In this document: positions 43,892 through 53,982 of the stretch, in pieces
How positions within the stretch are numbered: position 1 is the first letter of the stretch
Layout: every line of letters starts with the position of its first letter
Assembly: GCF_040717535.1 (NCBI RefSeq)
Contig: NZ_JBFEFI010000001.1
Location: 434,001-498,000, forward strand
Reading direction: 5' to 3'
Length of the DNA stretch: 64,000 nucleotides
From: Thalassoglobus sp. JC818
GTDB lineage: Bacteria > Planctomycetota > Planctomycetia > Planctomycetales > Planctomycetaceae
The notes under the pieces: model-generated
What the model saw: the letters and a program-made list of their open reading frames with translations, nothing else
The model's database searches: none
What the model was told of the DNA's origin: nothing
Program-made: the position numbers and the translations under genes

Positions 43892-46800
43892 TTAGAAAAA
43901 TCCTGAGGATCGACGCTGAGGAGGACGTGTCGTATTCAACCCATCGTTCTCAGTTCTTGCACGCTGGTTGTCGCGGGTTTCGCCAGCTGTTTCGTAAGCA
44001 TTGGCGAGAATCGTGAGGAGTGTGGTTTCGAGTCGTTCTCCCGTGCGAAGGCGGTTTTCAAAGTGCTCGATGACGTAAGCATGTTCGCCTCCACCAGCCA
44101 TGATATTTAAAGCCCAGGCTTCTCGTTCTTCATCAAAGTATTTTCTCCTCGAGATTCTTTCTCTGCTGACTGACGGCCCGAAAGAAATTCTGTGCTTCTC
44201 AAACAATTCACGGACAATCGTTGCGGCCTCCTCGTTGTCTGGTGTGTACTGAGCAACGCGAATCAGGAATTCGGTTTGCACGACCGGGTTTGTCGAATTC
44301 GTAGCGAGTTGTCGAATCGCATCGACGTCGCCCGGCTTTAATTCGCTTAACAAAGATTGCAGCGGAAAGTTGTCGAGAGGATGTTTCTCGAAACTCAAAT
44401 CCGCAGCTTCGGCGAGATATCGAACACGCAGTTCTCCTGCAGCCCAATGCAGAAATCGCAGAAACAAACTGGACTTTGATTTCGCATCCGGCGTGAGTTG
44501 CAGTGCCTGCTGGGCATAATCATCAGCTGTGTCGAACTGGTTGTGAAACGCAAAGCGGCCGGCCAGATCTGCGTAAATTTCAACGAGAGCGTCCGTCGTC
44601 TCCTGTTGATGAAGCCTTATGTAATCATTCGCACGTTGTGTTGCCTCAACGAAATTGCCAGACTCGAGCAGAAGATCGATTCGTTGCAGTCTACGGGGAT
44701 CGGTCTCTTGAGAGGAATCACTGAGAATGGTTTCAAGCAGTTCCAGAGCCTCCTGAGGTCGCTGGAGATTTTGAGCCAGTCGCACCATGGCCTCTTGCAT
44801 TGCCAGACTCCGCGAGTCCGCTGGTGTAGAGAGCAGCAGTTTCAAAATTTCTCGATCTTTCCATCCCTGGAAATTGGATATCGTCACCAGATTGATCAAG
44901 TTGCTGGCATCAGAAGTGAGGACGTTTTGGATCGCTTGACGTTGCCTCGTGACGCGATTCGGAATTTGGTCAGATTGATACTCGCAGCACCATGCGAAAA
45001 GAAAGTTTAGCAATGGTTGCCGGGGAGCTGCTTTCAGTTGGGTTTCCAGAAGCAGGGCTGCTGCCGAGTAGTCGTAGGCCAAAAGACGCTGGCGGATTTC
45101 TTCAAAGACTCCGGTTTCGACGTTGGTCCGATCAACAAACAGCATGTCCTCGTCGACGACGTCAAGATCGTCAATCGAGAGGTCGGCATCGGTTTCGTTG
45201 CCGATCCATTGAGCAAGTACGTTTCCCTGAGAGTCTTTCGCCGTAATCGTGACGACTTCGTCTTTGATCGCGACATGTAGTCCGTAAAGCAACTCGTCGG
45301 CCACGAAGGCTTCCCAGGACAGGAGGCGTCCCAGTTCTTTCTTTGAGAACGTCATCTCCACTGCGATTGCGGAGGACTTGCGATGTCTCAGATGAAGTGT
45401 CCGAGCTTCTTCCGTCTCTTTCTTGACTGTCACCTCGTATTGAGCAGCGAGCTCCTCATTGCTGCGGTGCGGTTGCCAGGGCAGGAGACTGTCCGCCATT
45501 AGTCGAATCGCCTCTCCCCATTGACCGTGTTCGGCGATTGTCAGATTGTGGTATGAAATGGTCCCTAAGTTGCCTTCTGAACGCGCTTCCAGATCGGGCA
45601 GATGCAGCCGCACACGACCATCATTCCAGGCAATTTCGATTTCCTCAGAATCTCTGTCGACTCGCTGCCAGGATTGGGCGGACGGACCGACTTGGCGCAC
45701 CTCGAGCATCTTCAATTCGTGCTCTGTTGCCTCAGCATCATCCAATGCAGGCAGGACGGGAAGCGTTGTCAATGTGACGCCTGAACTCCACTGCAGGTCG
45801 ACCGGCAATGGCTGGCCGTTTTTCAGCAGTTCGATTTGATAGCGATTCAGCAACATCCCTCGTCTCAATGACGTGAGAAGTTGATCGACTTCCTCGTGCG
45901 CCGATTGAGTTTGATTCACCAATAGTGAAAGCGACGGCTGATGAAGAAGAAGCGTGCCACCTTCGCCATGAACATCCATCCATGGACCGTTTGTGTAAAG
46001 CAGCATCGTTAGAACTTCTGACGCATCCCAGCCACGAGGAGTGGCCTCGGTGATGAGAGGCAGTTCCAAAGATCTGACTTGCCGGCCCGCCACAGGGATC
46101 TTGCGAAGTTGGGCAAGGAATTCACGAAGCTCGTCGTGGACTTTCTCGGTATTGCGCACTACGAAAAGATTCCCTGCGCTGAAATAGTCGATCTCGCCAC
46201 CTTCTCCGTCCATACTCACCCATGGGCCGGAAGTCTGATCGAGGATCAGCTCGATACTGGAATCAAAATTCAGAACAGCTCCCGTCAACATTGAGTAAGG
46301 TGACACAACCCACTCCAGATCGAGATCGCTTTCGATTGGATCATTCCCAGCCTGTGCAGTAGCCGAGTCCTCGGTCGTTCCTGCATCTTCGCCCGTATAA
46401 AACGAGTCATCGGTCCCGGAGCCGAAACCACTGATTCCAATTTCCTCGCCTTCAACTCCCGACTCGCCGTGGCCGCTCCCTAATCCTCCAAGGCCACCGT
46501 AACCTCCAAGGTTAACCCCGCCGTAGCCACCACCGTAGCCACCACCGTAGCCACCACCGTAGCCGCCACCAAATCCACCGCCGCCGCCAAATCCACCGCC
46601 GCCGCCAAATCCACCGCCGCCGCCAAATCCACCGCCGCCGCCAAATCCACCACCGCCAAATCCACCACCGCCAAATCCACCGCCGCCACCGCCATACCCA
46701 CCAAAGGCTCCTGGTCGCTTCCAGCCGAAACGATTATGCGTTTGAGCCATGTCGTAAACGACGCCCACTCCGGAATGAACCTCCATTCTCTCATGATCAT

Positions 46801-49711
46801 CTGCTGCAAAGCGTGTCGTGATGATGACGGTTTCGCGATCAACTTCGATCTCCAAATCAGCCTGCTCCAGGGCAAGTTCGGCAAGGGTTCTGATTGGAAT
46901 ATTCTTAAGTGCCGGGATTTCCAGTTGATCGCCAGTACCAATTCCCTCGGAACTGAGTTCCAACGTGTCCAGAATCACATTCTCAGCGAGTTGATCCCGC
47001 AGCCAGTCTGCAAATTCCGAGACCTTCATCGAGCCAGATTCGACTGAGGTTGCTTTGTCGAGTTTCGCCCTCACGCGATTGGCAAACTGATTGTCGGCGT
47101 CCAGATACGGATTCGAGAGTAACCCTGGATGCGGAAGTTGGTCCGTCCGGACAAGATCGATCACTGAATAGCTCTTCGACTGAAACTCCTCCTCAGCCTT
47201 AAAATGCGTTGTGATTTCGAGATAGTGCGGGTGCGTCAAGAAAGTCAATTCGAGACCTTGGACTCCCGACACACGATGATTAAGGAGATTGCGCAACGAG
47301 ATTTCGTGAATACCAGCAAATGAGATTTTGTCAGCCTCACTGATCCCTTCATTCGACAGCTCTGCTCGATCGATGATCACGTTCATTCCTGTCTCCTTAA
47401 TCAGGAAATCTTTGAATTCTGCCAGTGTGATCGGTTCCTGAGGTGGCCGAACTCGCTGCATCATCATGTCAACGTGCGGATGAAGCTTGCGAAATTGATC
47501 GCTGACTCCACCGGCTCCCACCAGAAACGGGAAGAATTCGCCAGTCGGGAAATTCACCTGATGATTAAGGTCGAATTGACCACGTTGTAATCCGAGATCG
47601 ACCAAAGCCTTAATCCGATCGAGTCGCGGCGATAGTTCCTGCAGGAGCTGTTTCGCTTCTTCCTGCTGCTGGGCAGTTCCGGACTGCACAACCACGAGGA
47701 GATTGCTCTGAGCAAGTGTCGGTCTATTACTTGCGATCGCTTTGCGGGCCGCCTGCAAGAATCGTTCAGCGTTGATTCGCGTAGGCTTTGATTCTGACAC
47801 ATCATTCTTTGGTGTACTTGTTGAACGCTCCTCTGGCGGTGTCTTCAGTAGATTGAGTACACGCTGCGGATAAGGCAGGGAAACGATCGCCTGAGCCGGT
47901 TTCCAGTAGCGCTGACGAATAGTGCGATTGATCCCCCAGCGGGCATAGTCTCGTTCACTTTCCAATACAAGAAACGCAGTGTGACGCGTCATCAGACTCC
48001 AGCGCTGAGAAAGTCGAATTGATTGCTTGCGCAATTCGTCGGGATCGTCAATGTGCAGGTTTTCCAGCTTGCGTTGAGCCCATAATCGGCCGGTGAAGAC
48101 TGAAGCGTAACCATCCGTTTCCTGATCGACATCAAACTCGTAACTTTTCTCGACTCCACCAACGGAAAGGTTCAAGCGAATGCGACTTTGTGGCTCTGAT
48201 GCTCCATAGATGTAGAAAGACTTCCCTGGAACCCAATAGGGATCGGAAAACAATTCTGCAGCCTTCGAACTGGATTCATCTTCGTCGTTATCGATCAGCT
48301 TGACATTCTCAACAAGGACCGCTGAAGGAAACCCGGATTGCAGCCATGTATGCAAAGAAGCGAGATCGATCTTGGATGTCGAATTAAATACTCGGCCACC
48401 TGTTTTTGCGATCGCTTTCGGCACATGAAACCGTGGTGAGTCGACAGGGGGTGGAGTCAAAATCGCAGAGAACGCGACCTCTTCTTTTTTTAGATCGTCG
48501 ATATTGGGCGTCAACCATTCGTTTTCCTCCAACCCCTCGCCGCTACTGACCCCGTCACCAACGTAGATCATATGGACTCGACGTTCTGGGTCGCGATGAT
48601 GCAATATGTATTGCAAGGCTTTAGAAACACCAGTCCTCAAATAACTCGATCCGAGACTCACCTCGCGACCAAACTCCGCCATCGCTTCCTTCAAACTCTG
48701 CGAATTCTTCTCCTGCCACGTATTCGTCAGCATTCGCAAATCGATATCGATACACCCCAATTGCACTCGGTCCTCATCTCGAAGATCCCTAAGGATCGTC
48801 TGCACAGCAGCACGATGGCTGGTTAATGTCCCGGCACTCATCGAGGTATCGACGAGAATCAGCACATCGGTGGGTGAGTCATCTTGAGCAACAGCAGGCA
48901 ACTCCGTTTGGGGGAGTGCCGCCAGAAAATACATCTGCTGTTTACCAGCATCGGTGCTGACATACGCATCCACACCCGGAGCGGGCTCCACGGGAGTTTG
49001 AAAACTCATGTGAAAGGAAGGAGGTGGGTTTAAGTGTTGTTGTTCAAACTGAAAACGGACGGCATTGGTGACCGGATCGGATGTGACCTCAAGATCGGGA
49101 TGTGATTGACTGGTCAGAGAGTCTGCTGCAACCGGACTAGAAATCTCTCCCTGAATCTTGAGATCCCAAACAGGATTCAGGTCCGACAGCAGCGGGAGTT
49201 CGAAGTGGTACTGGTCTTCAATTTCTTCAAGTGGAACGGTGAAGTCCAGCAGGATTCGCTTGGTGTCGCGCTCGAAGATGGGAAAGACACGAACACGAAA
49301 CAGATTGTCTCCGATCTGCTCGAGGATAGCGGGGTCACGACGTCGATTAACGATCGAAGTGTAAACGTTGTCCGCCTTCGTGCGATCGATCAGCTCTCCT
49401 TCAATGAGTTGATCGTCAGTCACATACATCGCAAACCGAGAGACCGATGCACCGGGTGGCAAATTGAAGACAAACGTTCCCTCAGATTGTCTCCCCAAGG
49501 GATTGAAAAATGACTGATCAATTTGCACCAACGCCACAGGAGCCTGCACGACGACATTCACGTGATACCGACCAATCTCCAGGCGAGTCCACTCGTTCGA
49601 GATAGGGTCTTCCACAACCAGTTGCCCGAGTCCTTGCCCCGCATTGACCTGCGCCCAGGATTCAGAGGGAATCAAAACCGTGAGGATCAAAGCGGAAACA
49701 ATTCGCGTCAT
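43892..49711 (-). CDS. Giant secreted VIT/VWA protein with secretin-like repeats, Gly-rich linker and TPRs
   Basis: 1939 residues from ATG 49711 (AGGGTG upstream), signal peptide 'RIVSALILTVLIPSESWAQ'. A VIT domain (about 35-180, 'ALVQIDQSFFNPLGRQSEGTFVFNLPPGASVSRFAMYV') precedes a VWA domain (about 290-450) with MIDAS 'VDTSMSAGT'. Around residues 700-1000 there are two repeats of a short domain seen in secretin-type proteins ('LAEFKDFLIKETGMNVIIDRAELS' and 'VSEFADWLRDQLAENVILDTLELS'). A Gly/Phe/Tyr low-complexity stretch (about 1000-1090) follows, then more such domains, and C-terminal TPR-like helices. It is likely a periplasmic or surface scaffold; function unknown. No partner genes on the same strand. 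Confidence 0.85.
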   Translation of the reverse strand: MTRIVSALILTVLIPSESWAQVNAGQGLGQLVVEDPISNEWTRLEIGRYHVNVVVQAPVALVQIDQSFFNPLGRQSEGTFVFNLPPGASVSRFAMYVTDDQLIEGELIDRTKADNVYTSIVNRRRDPAILEQIGDNLFRVRVFPIFERDTKRILLDFTVPLEEIEDQYHFELPLLSDLNPVWDLKIQGEISSPVAADSLTSQSHPDLEVTSDPVTNAVRFQFEQQHLNPPPSFHMSFQTPVEPAPGVDAYVSTDAGKQQMYFLAALPQTELPAVAQDDSPTDVLILVDTSMSAGTLTSHRAAVQTILRDLRDEDRVQLGCIDIDLRMLTNTWQEKNSQSLKEAMAEFGREVSLGSSYLRTGVSKALQYILHHRDPERRVHMIYVGDGVSSGEGLEENEWLTPNIDDLKKEEVAFSAILTPPPVDSPRFHVPKAIAKTGGRVFNSTSKIDLASLHTWLQSGFPSAVLVENVKLIDNDEDESSSKAAELFSDPYWVPGKSFYIYGASEPQSRIRLNLSVGGVEKSYEFDVDQETDGYASVFTGRLWAQRKLENLHIDDPDELRKQSIRLSQRWSLMTRHTAFLVLESERDYARWGINRTIRQRYWKPAQAIVSLPYPQRVLNLLKTPPEERSTSTPKNDVSESKPTRINAERFLQAARKAIASNRPTLAQSNLLVVVQSGTAQQQEEAKQLLQELSPRLDRIKALVDLGLQRGQFDLNHQVNFPTGEFFPFLVGAGGVSDQFRKLHPHVDMMMQRVRPPQEPITLAEFKDFLIKETGMNVIIDRAELSNEGISEADKISFAGIHEISLRNLLNHRVSGVQGLELTFLTHPHYLEITTHFKAEEEFQSKSYSVIDLVRTDQLPHPGLLSNPYLDADNQFANRVRAKLDKATSVESGSMKVSEFADWLRDQLAENVILDTLELSSEGIGTGDQLEIPALKNIPIRTLAELALEQADLEIEVDRETVIITTRFAADDHERMEVHSGVGVVYDMAQTHNRFGWKRPGAFGGYGGGGGGFGGGGFGGGGFGGGGGFGGGGGFGGGGGFGGGGGFGGGYGGGYGGGYGGGYGGVNLGGYGGLGGLGSGHGESGVEGEEIGISGFGSGTDDSFYTGEDAGTTEDSATAQAGNDPIESDLDLEWVVSPYSMLTGAVLNFDSSIELILDQTSGPWVSMDGEGGEIDYFSAGNLFVVRNTEKVHDELREFLAQLRKIPVAGRQVRSLELPLITEATPRGWDASEVLTMLLYTNGPWMDVHGEGGTLLLHQPSLSLLVNQTQSAHEEVDQLLTSLRRGMLLNRYQIELLKNGQPLPVDLQWSSGVTLTTLPVLPALDDAEATEHELKMLEVRQVGPSAQSWQRVDRDSEEIEIAWNDGRVRLHLPDLEARSEGNLGTISYHNLTIAEHGQWGEAIRLMADSLLPWQPHRSNEELAAQYEVTVKKETEEARTLHLRHRKSSAIAVEMTFSKKELGRLLSWEAFVADELLYGLHVAIKDEVVTITAKDSQGNVLAQWIGNETDADLSIDDLDVVDEDMLFVDRTNVETGVFEEIRQRLLAYDYSAAALLLETQLKAAPRQPLLNFLFAWCCEYQSDQIPNRVTRQRQAIQNVLTSDASNLINLVTISNFQGWKDREILKLLLSTPADSRSLAMQEAMVRLAQNLQRPQEALELLETILSDSSQETDPRRLQRIDLLLESGNFVEATQRANDYIRLHQQETTDALVEIYADLAGRFAFHNQFDTADDYAQQALQLTPDAKSKSSLFLRFLHWAAGELRVRYLAEAADLSFEKHPLDNFPLQSLLSELKPGDVDAIRQLATNSTNPVVQTEFLIRVAQYTPDNEEAATIVRELFEKHRISFGPSVSRERISRRKYFDEEREAWALNIMAGGGEHAYVIEHFENRLRTGERLETTLLTILANAYETAGETRDNQRARTENDGLNTTRPPQRRSSGFF
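46480..46710. repeat. Low-complexity Gly-rich coding repeat (GGGFGG/GGGYGG)
   Basis: Tandem copies of a 9-18-bp unit (on the plus strand CCGCCGCCAAATCCA and variants, then CCACCGTAG units) encode 'GGGFGG' and 'YGGG' peptides in the VIT/VWA protein. Likely flexible linker and slippage-prone; not a CRISPR array (no unique spacers). Confidence 0.85.
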
Positions 49712-49836
49712 GACGTCACCCTGAATAAAGAATCCCGAAACGACCATTGTTTGGACAAGCGGTTCTCGATGTCAAACGCTGATTAACCAGGACTGTCATC
49801 TAAAAAATGCCAATACTCTGACGATATCCCTCTGAT

Positions 49837-50622
49837 ATGAATGAAAGAGTGGCATTTGGGGAGAAAAGCGGCTCCCCTAACTGCTGTGGGAATTCCCAAC
49901 CACTTCCTTTCAGCAGAAGAACCGCAGCGACGATAGACCCTGGAATCGATCAGCATGGACGTCAGCTCACCATCTCGCTTCGCAACGATGTTGAAGACGA
50001 CATTCAGGCCCAGCAGGTTTCGACAAACTCGGAAAAGGTGCAATCGTTCTTTGACAAATTCACTCGCGACCGCGTTCGCGACGGAGAATCGCTCGTCGCG
50101 GTGGTGGAAGTCTCCGGATTCAATGACTGGCTGATTCGAATGCTCAAGAACTATCGCTGCCGAAAGGTGTTCCTGATTCAGCTTGAAGAACGTAAGAAAC
50201 GAATGAATGCGAAACGACAACGTCACCACCATTCCAAGCTGTCGCAGACGAGACTTTCGACAGACCGAGTGAGTCGAGTCATTGCGATGATTGGGAAAGA
50301 AGCGGGAGTTCTGGTTCAGCGAGCAGACTCAGGCAAGCGAGAAAAGTTTGCCAGTGCTCATGACCTCAGAAAGGGTTGTGCTCTGCGGCTCATCAATGCC
50401 GGTGCGTCCGCAGAAACACTAAAGATTGTGATGCGGCACAAGGATTTTGCAACAACGGAAAAACACTACGGAGCATTCCGTTCTGCCCAATCCGCTGCAA
50501 CCGAGCTCAATGAGAAGCTTTCCACCCTTGAATCCACTCCATTAGTGGGGGGAATTGAAAAAGCTCCCCAACTGTCTGCTGAGGAGCTTTTGAAGCTAAA
50601 GTCTTTGCTGAATTCACTTTAG
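49837..50622 (+). pseudogene. Chimeric IS110-type transposase / tyrosine integrase remnant
   Basis: One open frame of 261 codons made of two unrelated parts. Residues about 30-125 match an IS110-family transposase N-terminus: 'IDQHGRQLTISLRNDVEDD', 'QQVSTNSEKVQSFFDKF' and 'VAVVEVSGFNDWL' with the DEDD Asp and Glu; the second half is missing. Residues about 135-230 are the C-terminal half of a tyrosine recombinase: 'FASAHDLRKGCALRLINAG' (HxxR), 'VMRHKDFATTEKHYG' (His and nucleophile Tyr). The N-terminal arm and first catalytic Arg are absent. The stop lies 5 bp before the 3' end of tRNA-Arg. Probably a deletion fusion of two mobile elements, non-functional. Confidence 0.75.
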
Positions 50623-50625
50623 TGA

Positions 50626-50701
<76 letters not shown>

Positions 50702-50837
50702 TTGGGAGGGGAACTTAACGACTTTTTGACGTGTCCGCAATCCAATATGTGGTTTGATTTTGGTCAGTTTTCGTGATGGATCTGGGCCATATCGATTGGT
50801 TGCTGGGGTAGAGCGGTATTGGCTTGAGTCAGCTGGC

Positions 50838-51740
50838 TTACTCTTTGGTCTCGGCTGGGACGGGAATCAGTTCGACTGTGACTTCTGTGCCGACTTCTGG
50901 AATCCTGTCTGAGTAGGGTTCGAAGGAGCGGCCGACTGCGTCGCTTGCGGTGCTTTCGATGTTGACGTCAATCATGGCGTCAGAAAAGTTCGCGACGCAA
51001 ATCACGCTTCCGGCTTCTGCCTGGTAGTAGAGTTCTCCGTCGTCCAGCTTGGTGAAACCACTTCCTGCGAAGATGAATTTGGCTTTCATCTGTCGGGCCT
51101 GGCTTGAATCGAAAATCGATTTGATGGCCTGCTGATATTCTTCATTGTCGCTGTGGCTGAGGAATTCGTCTCGTTTGCTTTCGGACATTGTTCCGAACCA
51201 GAGGAGAAGTTTGTTCATCGAGTCATAGCGAAGAGAATCGTCTCCGACATCGACAGGAACTCCGGAGGGGAGGTTCGCGAGCGGAGCTTCGAAATAGCGA
51301 TACGTGGCATAACGGACCCACTTCTGAGCGGCAACACGATGCTCCTTGCCTTCTTTGTCGGTCCAGTTGACGAAGATGTCGATGACCTGACCTTGAGGTG
51401 GCTTGAATTCGGGGCGGAATTGGACCGGCTTTCCTGGAACCGCTCCCAACCCGAGCAAACCAGCATGGATCAGTGAGGCAGGGGCGTCGATCGTCAAAAT
51501 TGACTCGTGTTCTTTCGTTTGCTTCGTACACAACAGCATCTCCAGCAAACCTTCTCGCAAGCAGACCGTGGTCTTCAACAGAAGCCGATTGTTCGGCTTG
51601 TCGATCAAAACCGTTTCCGATTTGTTGAGTGGGCGAGGAGATTCGGCCGGTTGTTTCGGTTCATCCTGGGACCAGACTGATGCCGAGGAGAGCAGGCAGA
51701 ACAGGCACGCTAAGAAAATCTTCATTGGTGAATGATTCAT
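50838..51740 (-). CDS. Secreted YdjY-domain protein
   Basis: 300 residues, ATG 51740 (or 51725), signal peptide 'KIFLACLFCLLSSASVWS'. The core matches YdjY-type domains: 'CLREGLLEMLLCTKQTKEHESILTIDAPASLIHAGLLGLG', then 'GQVIDIFVNWTDKEGKEHRVAAQKWVR', 'FIFAGSGFTK' and 'GSVICVANFSDAMIDVNIES'. The domain is common in planctomycetes; its activity is not established. Located right of the tRNA-Arg, where the gene content looks like normal planctomycete chromosome. Confidence 0.75.
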   Translation of the reverse strand: MNHSPMKIFLACLFCLLSSASVWSQDEPKQPAESPRPLNKSETVLIDKPNNRLLLKTTVCLREGLLEMLLCTKQTKEHESILTIDAPASLIHAGLLGLGAVPGKPVQFRPEFKPPQGQVIDIFVNWTDKEGKEHRVAAQKWVRYATYRYFEAPLANLPSGVPVDVGDDSLRYDSMNKLLLWFGTMSESKRDEFLSHSDNEEYQQAIKSIFDSSQARQMKAKFIFAGSGFTKLDDGELYYQAEAGSVICVANFSDAMIDVNIESTASDAVGRSFEPYSDRIPEVGTEVTVELIPVPAETKE

Positions 51741-52063
51741 CGTTCATGAAGCTTGCTTGGGGACACGGTTGAAAGAGTCTCATCGGAAATTGTTCAAAAC
51801 GATCTGCGATTTGGATAGGGGAAAGCGGTCGGTCGCAGAGATTCTTGTGAAGAAAGTTTTTGATGCGTTGCACTGGCTTTGAGCTCATCGGTTGCGAATC
51901 AGGGTTCATCGAGCGGGCAGGGGTCTGATACGATCTCTCGCTGAATCATCGATGTAAGACGTGATTCTTCGCTGAAACAAGCGAACCCTCTCTACTTCGA
52001 CAGTCTCAGCTTCTCAAACTTTCGCGAGAATACCGATCTGAACAATTAGCTGCGTGCGACTCA
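51741..52063. other. Divergent intergenic region
   Basis: 323 bp between divergent genes; no gene, RNA or repeat recognised. Promoters for both neighbours are expected. Confidence 0.35.
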
Positions 52064-52489
52064 ATGAGCGAGCTTTCGATTACTTCCAGAATCAAGATTC
52101 CGTTAGCGGAGATCGAATTTCGTTACGCGCGCAGTTCGGGTCCGGGCGGTCAGAATGTCAACAAAGTCAATTCGCAAGCGCAACTCTTTTGGAACGCGAA
52201 AGCGAATGAAACTCTTCCTCCAGATGTCCTCAAAAGACTCCTGGTGCGCGAGAGAAATCGAATTACAGAAGAGGGCGTGCTGCGAATCAACAGCCAACAG
52301 TTTCGTGATCAGGAAAGAAATCGACGAGACTGTTTGAACCGGTTGCGACAAATGGTCGTTGAGTCGTTAGCACCCGCCAAGAAACGTAAGCCATCTCGTC
52401 TTCCGAAGTGGGCTAAAGAAAAACGTCTGCGAGAGAAGAAGAAACGCTCAGATCGGAAACGGATGCGTCGGCCGCCGAATGAGGATTAA
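52064..52489 (+). CDS. arfB: Alternative ribosome-rescue factor ArfB (GGQ protein)
   Basis: 141 residues, ATG 52064. The GGQ loop is clear: 'RSSGPGGQNVNKVNSQAQLFWN', where the Gln acts in peptidyl-tRNA hydrolysis, after a strand/helix 'IKIPLAEIEFRYA'. The basic C-terminal tail ('AKKRKPSRLPKWAKEKRLREKKKRSDRKRMRR') is the hallmark of ArfB/YaeJ that enters the mRNA channel of stalled ribosomes; release factors RF1/RF2 are three times longer. Acts in the cytoplasm on ribosomes stalled without a stop codon. Confidence 0.92.
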   Translation: MSELSITSRIKIPLAEIEFRYARSSGPGGQNVNKVNSQAQLFWNAKANETLPPDVLKRLLVRERNRITEEGVLRINSQQFRDQERNRRDCLNRLRQMVVESLAPAKKRKPSRLPKWAKEKRLREKKKRSDRKRMRRPPNED

Positions 52490-52801
52490 TGCGGGTCGAA
52501 CGTGCGAGTGAACTCACTGCAGTTGCGGGACTTTTCTCAGACAGTCTGCTCGTGTACTTCGTGGAAACCACTTCAAAAACTGTTCGCAATTTTGCAAGAA
52601 TCACCGAAATCAACCCGTTGAAAACTCTTGGAGAGATGACGGCAACTTGACAGGAATTGGCGTGACGAACCGAGACCGAAAATGGTACACTCTGCAGAGA
52701 ATTGTGGGTTTTCAACTTTGAAAAGTAAGTTTCGGCAGAGCGTGTTCCTGTCGAAGTGAAACAGCACTCCACCCTCACTTCAATAACCATTGACGACACT
52801 T
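52490..52801. other. Intergenic region, no gene seen
   Basis: 312 bp between two plus-strand genes with no supported coding or RNA feature. Presumably contains the promoter for the DUF2183 gene. Confidence 0.35.
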
Positions 52802-53896
52802 ATGGCGGAATCGATCCCAGTCAACTCTCTGCCAGGTATTCAAGAACGGTCCGTGCGCGCGAGAGAAAGCGTTGTTTTCTTTCGCAGCTACGCGTTCTAC
52901 AGCCCCGCTGGGAAGTGTTGGCATCTCGAGATCCACGGCAAGATTTATGCCCCCACGCGTCGTCATATTCGAAAGACGGTGTTGCTGCACCTCTTCAAAC
53001 GGGTAGTGAAACCGGAGAAAGATGCCCAGATCCATCGGCTCTTCCGTGATCGTGCCGATCTTTTTCTGAACGTCAGTAAAGCCAACATCTCTGTCCCGAT
53101 CGCAATTGCTGAACAAGCTTTCGTCTTGCCAAAGTCGACGCCAGACGGGCACTTTCGGACCACGGTGACCGTCTCACAAACGGAACTCGAGCCATCAATT
53201 CAAGTCGATGAATTCGGTCGACGATTTGTGCAGCTTTGCGTGCATCTGCCTGAAGATGATGATCGGTTCTTCGCTGGCGAAGTCGAACTGATTGCTCCCG
53301 AGGGGGTCTCTGTCATCTCGGATATCGATGACACGATCAAAGTCACCAACGTAGCTGATCGTCGCGAATTGCTTGCAAATACGTTTACTCGTGAGTTCCA
53401 AGCCGTTCCGGGGATGCCGGAAACCTATCAGCGACTTGCTTCTCTCGGGACGAGTTTTCATTACGTTTCCTCAAGTCCGTGGCCGCTTTATGATCCTCTT
53501 GTGTCGTGGCTGGACAAAGATTCGTTCCCAGCTGGGAGCTTGCACTTAAGAAATGTTCGCCTCAGCGAGTTGCGACGAAACTGGAAACGCCAGGCGGCAT
53601 ACGAATCGAAGCGAAAAACAATTGAGTCGCTGCTTCGCAGCTTTCCCGCACGTCAATTCGTACTGTGTGGCGACTCGGGAGAACGCGACGCTGAACTCTA
53701 TGCAGAGATCGCCGAACGATTCAGAGATCAGGTCTCACACGTCGCGATCCGTTACCTCAGCGACGGATATCATCGTTACAGCCGCGCTGAGATTGCTTCG
53801 AGGTTTTCCAACCTCAGCTCTGACCGGTGGTCAATCTTCGAATCTCCTGACGAACTTAACTGGACCAATTCAGTCGGTCAGGTTGCCGTCGGTTGA
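52802..53896 (+). CDS. DUF2183/App1-type HAD phosphatase
   Basis: 364 residues from ATG 52802 (TTG 52790 also possible). The C-terminal half is the DUF2183 domain: 'VISDIDDTIKVTNV' is the HAD nucleophile motif DxDDT, followed by 'PGMPETYQRLASLGTSFHYVSSSPWPLYDPL', 'LHLRNVRLSELRRNWKR' and 'FVLCGDSGERDAELYAEIA' (GDSGxxD). Eukaryotic App1 with this domain is a phosphatidate phosphatase; bacterial homologues are presumed to act on phospholipids. The N-terminal half is beta-rich. No signal peptide or membrane helix is visible. Confidence 0.88.
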   Translation: MAESIPVNSLPGIQERSVRARESVVFFRSYAFYSPAGKCWHLEIHGKIYAPTRRHIRKTVLLHLFKRVVKPEKDAQIHRLFRDRADLFLNVSKANISVPIAIAEQAFVLPKSTPDGHFRTTVTVSQTELEPSIQVDEFGRRFVQLCVHLPEDDDRFFAGEVELIAPEGVSVISDIDDTIKVTNVADRRELLANTFTREFQAVPGMPETYQRLASLGTSFHYVSSSPWPLYDPLVSWLDKDSFPAGSLHLRNVRLSELRRNWKRQAAYESKRKTIESLLRSFPARQFVLCGDSGERDAELYAEIAERFRDQVSHVAIRYLSDGYHRYSRAEIASRFSNLSSDRWSIFESPDELNWTNSVGQVAVG

Positions 53897-53982
53897 GATG
53901 CTGAACCTAGATCTCTTGCTCAACTGAGTTCTGCGGGTATGGCAGGGAAGGGAAGCGACACTTCTCTCGTCAAAACTTCCGA

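Noticed and set aside
46480-46710. CRISPR-like periodic repeat
   Set aside because: The repeats are in-frame, contiguous and code for Gly/Phe/Tyr; there are no unique spacers of constant length and no cas genes.
49783-50232. 149-codon open frame on the minus strand
   Set aside because: Antisense to the transposase-like fragment, whose plus-strand translation clearly matches IS110; no family pattern on the minus strand.
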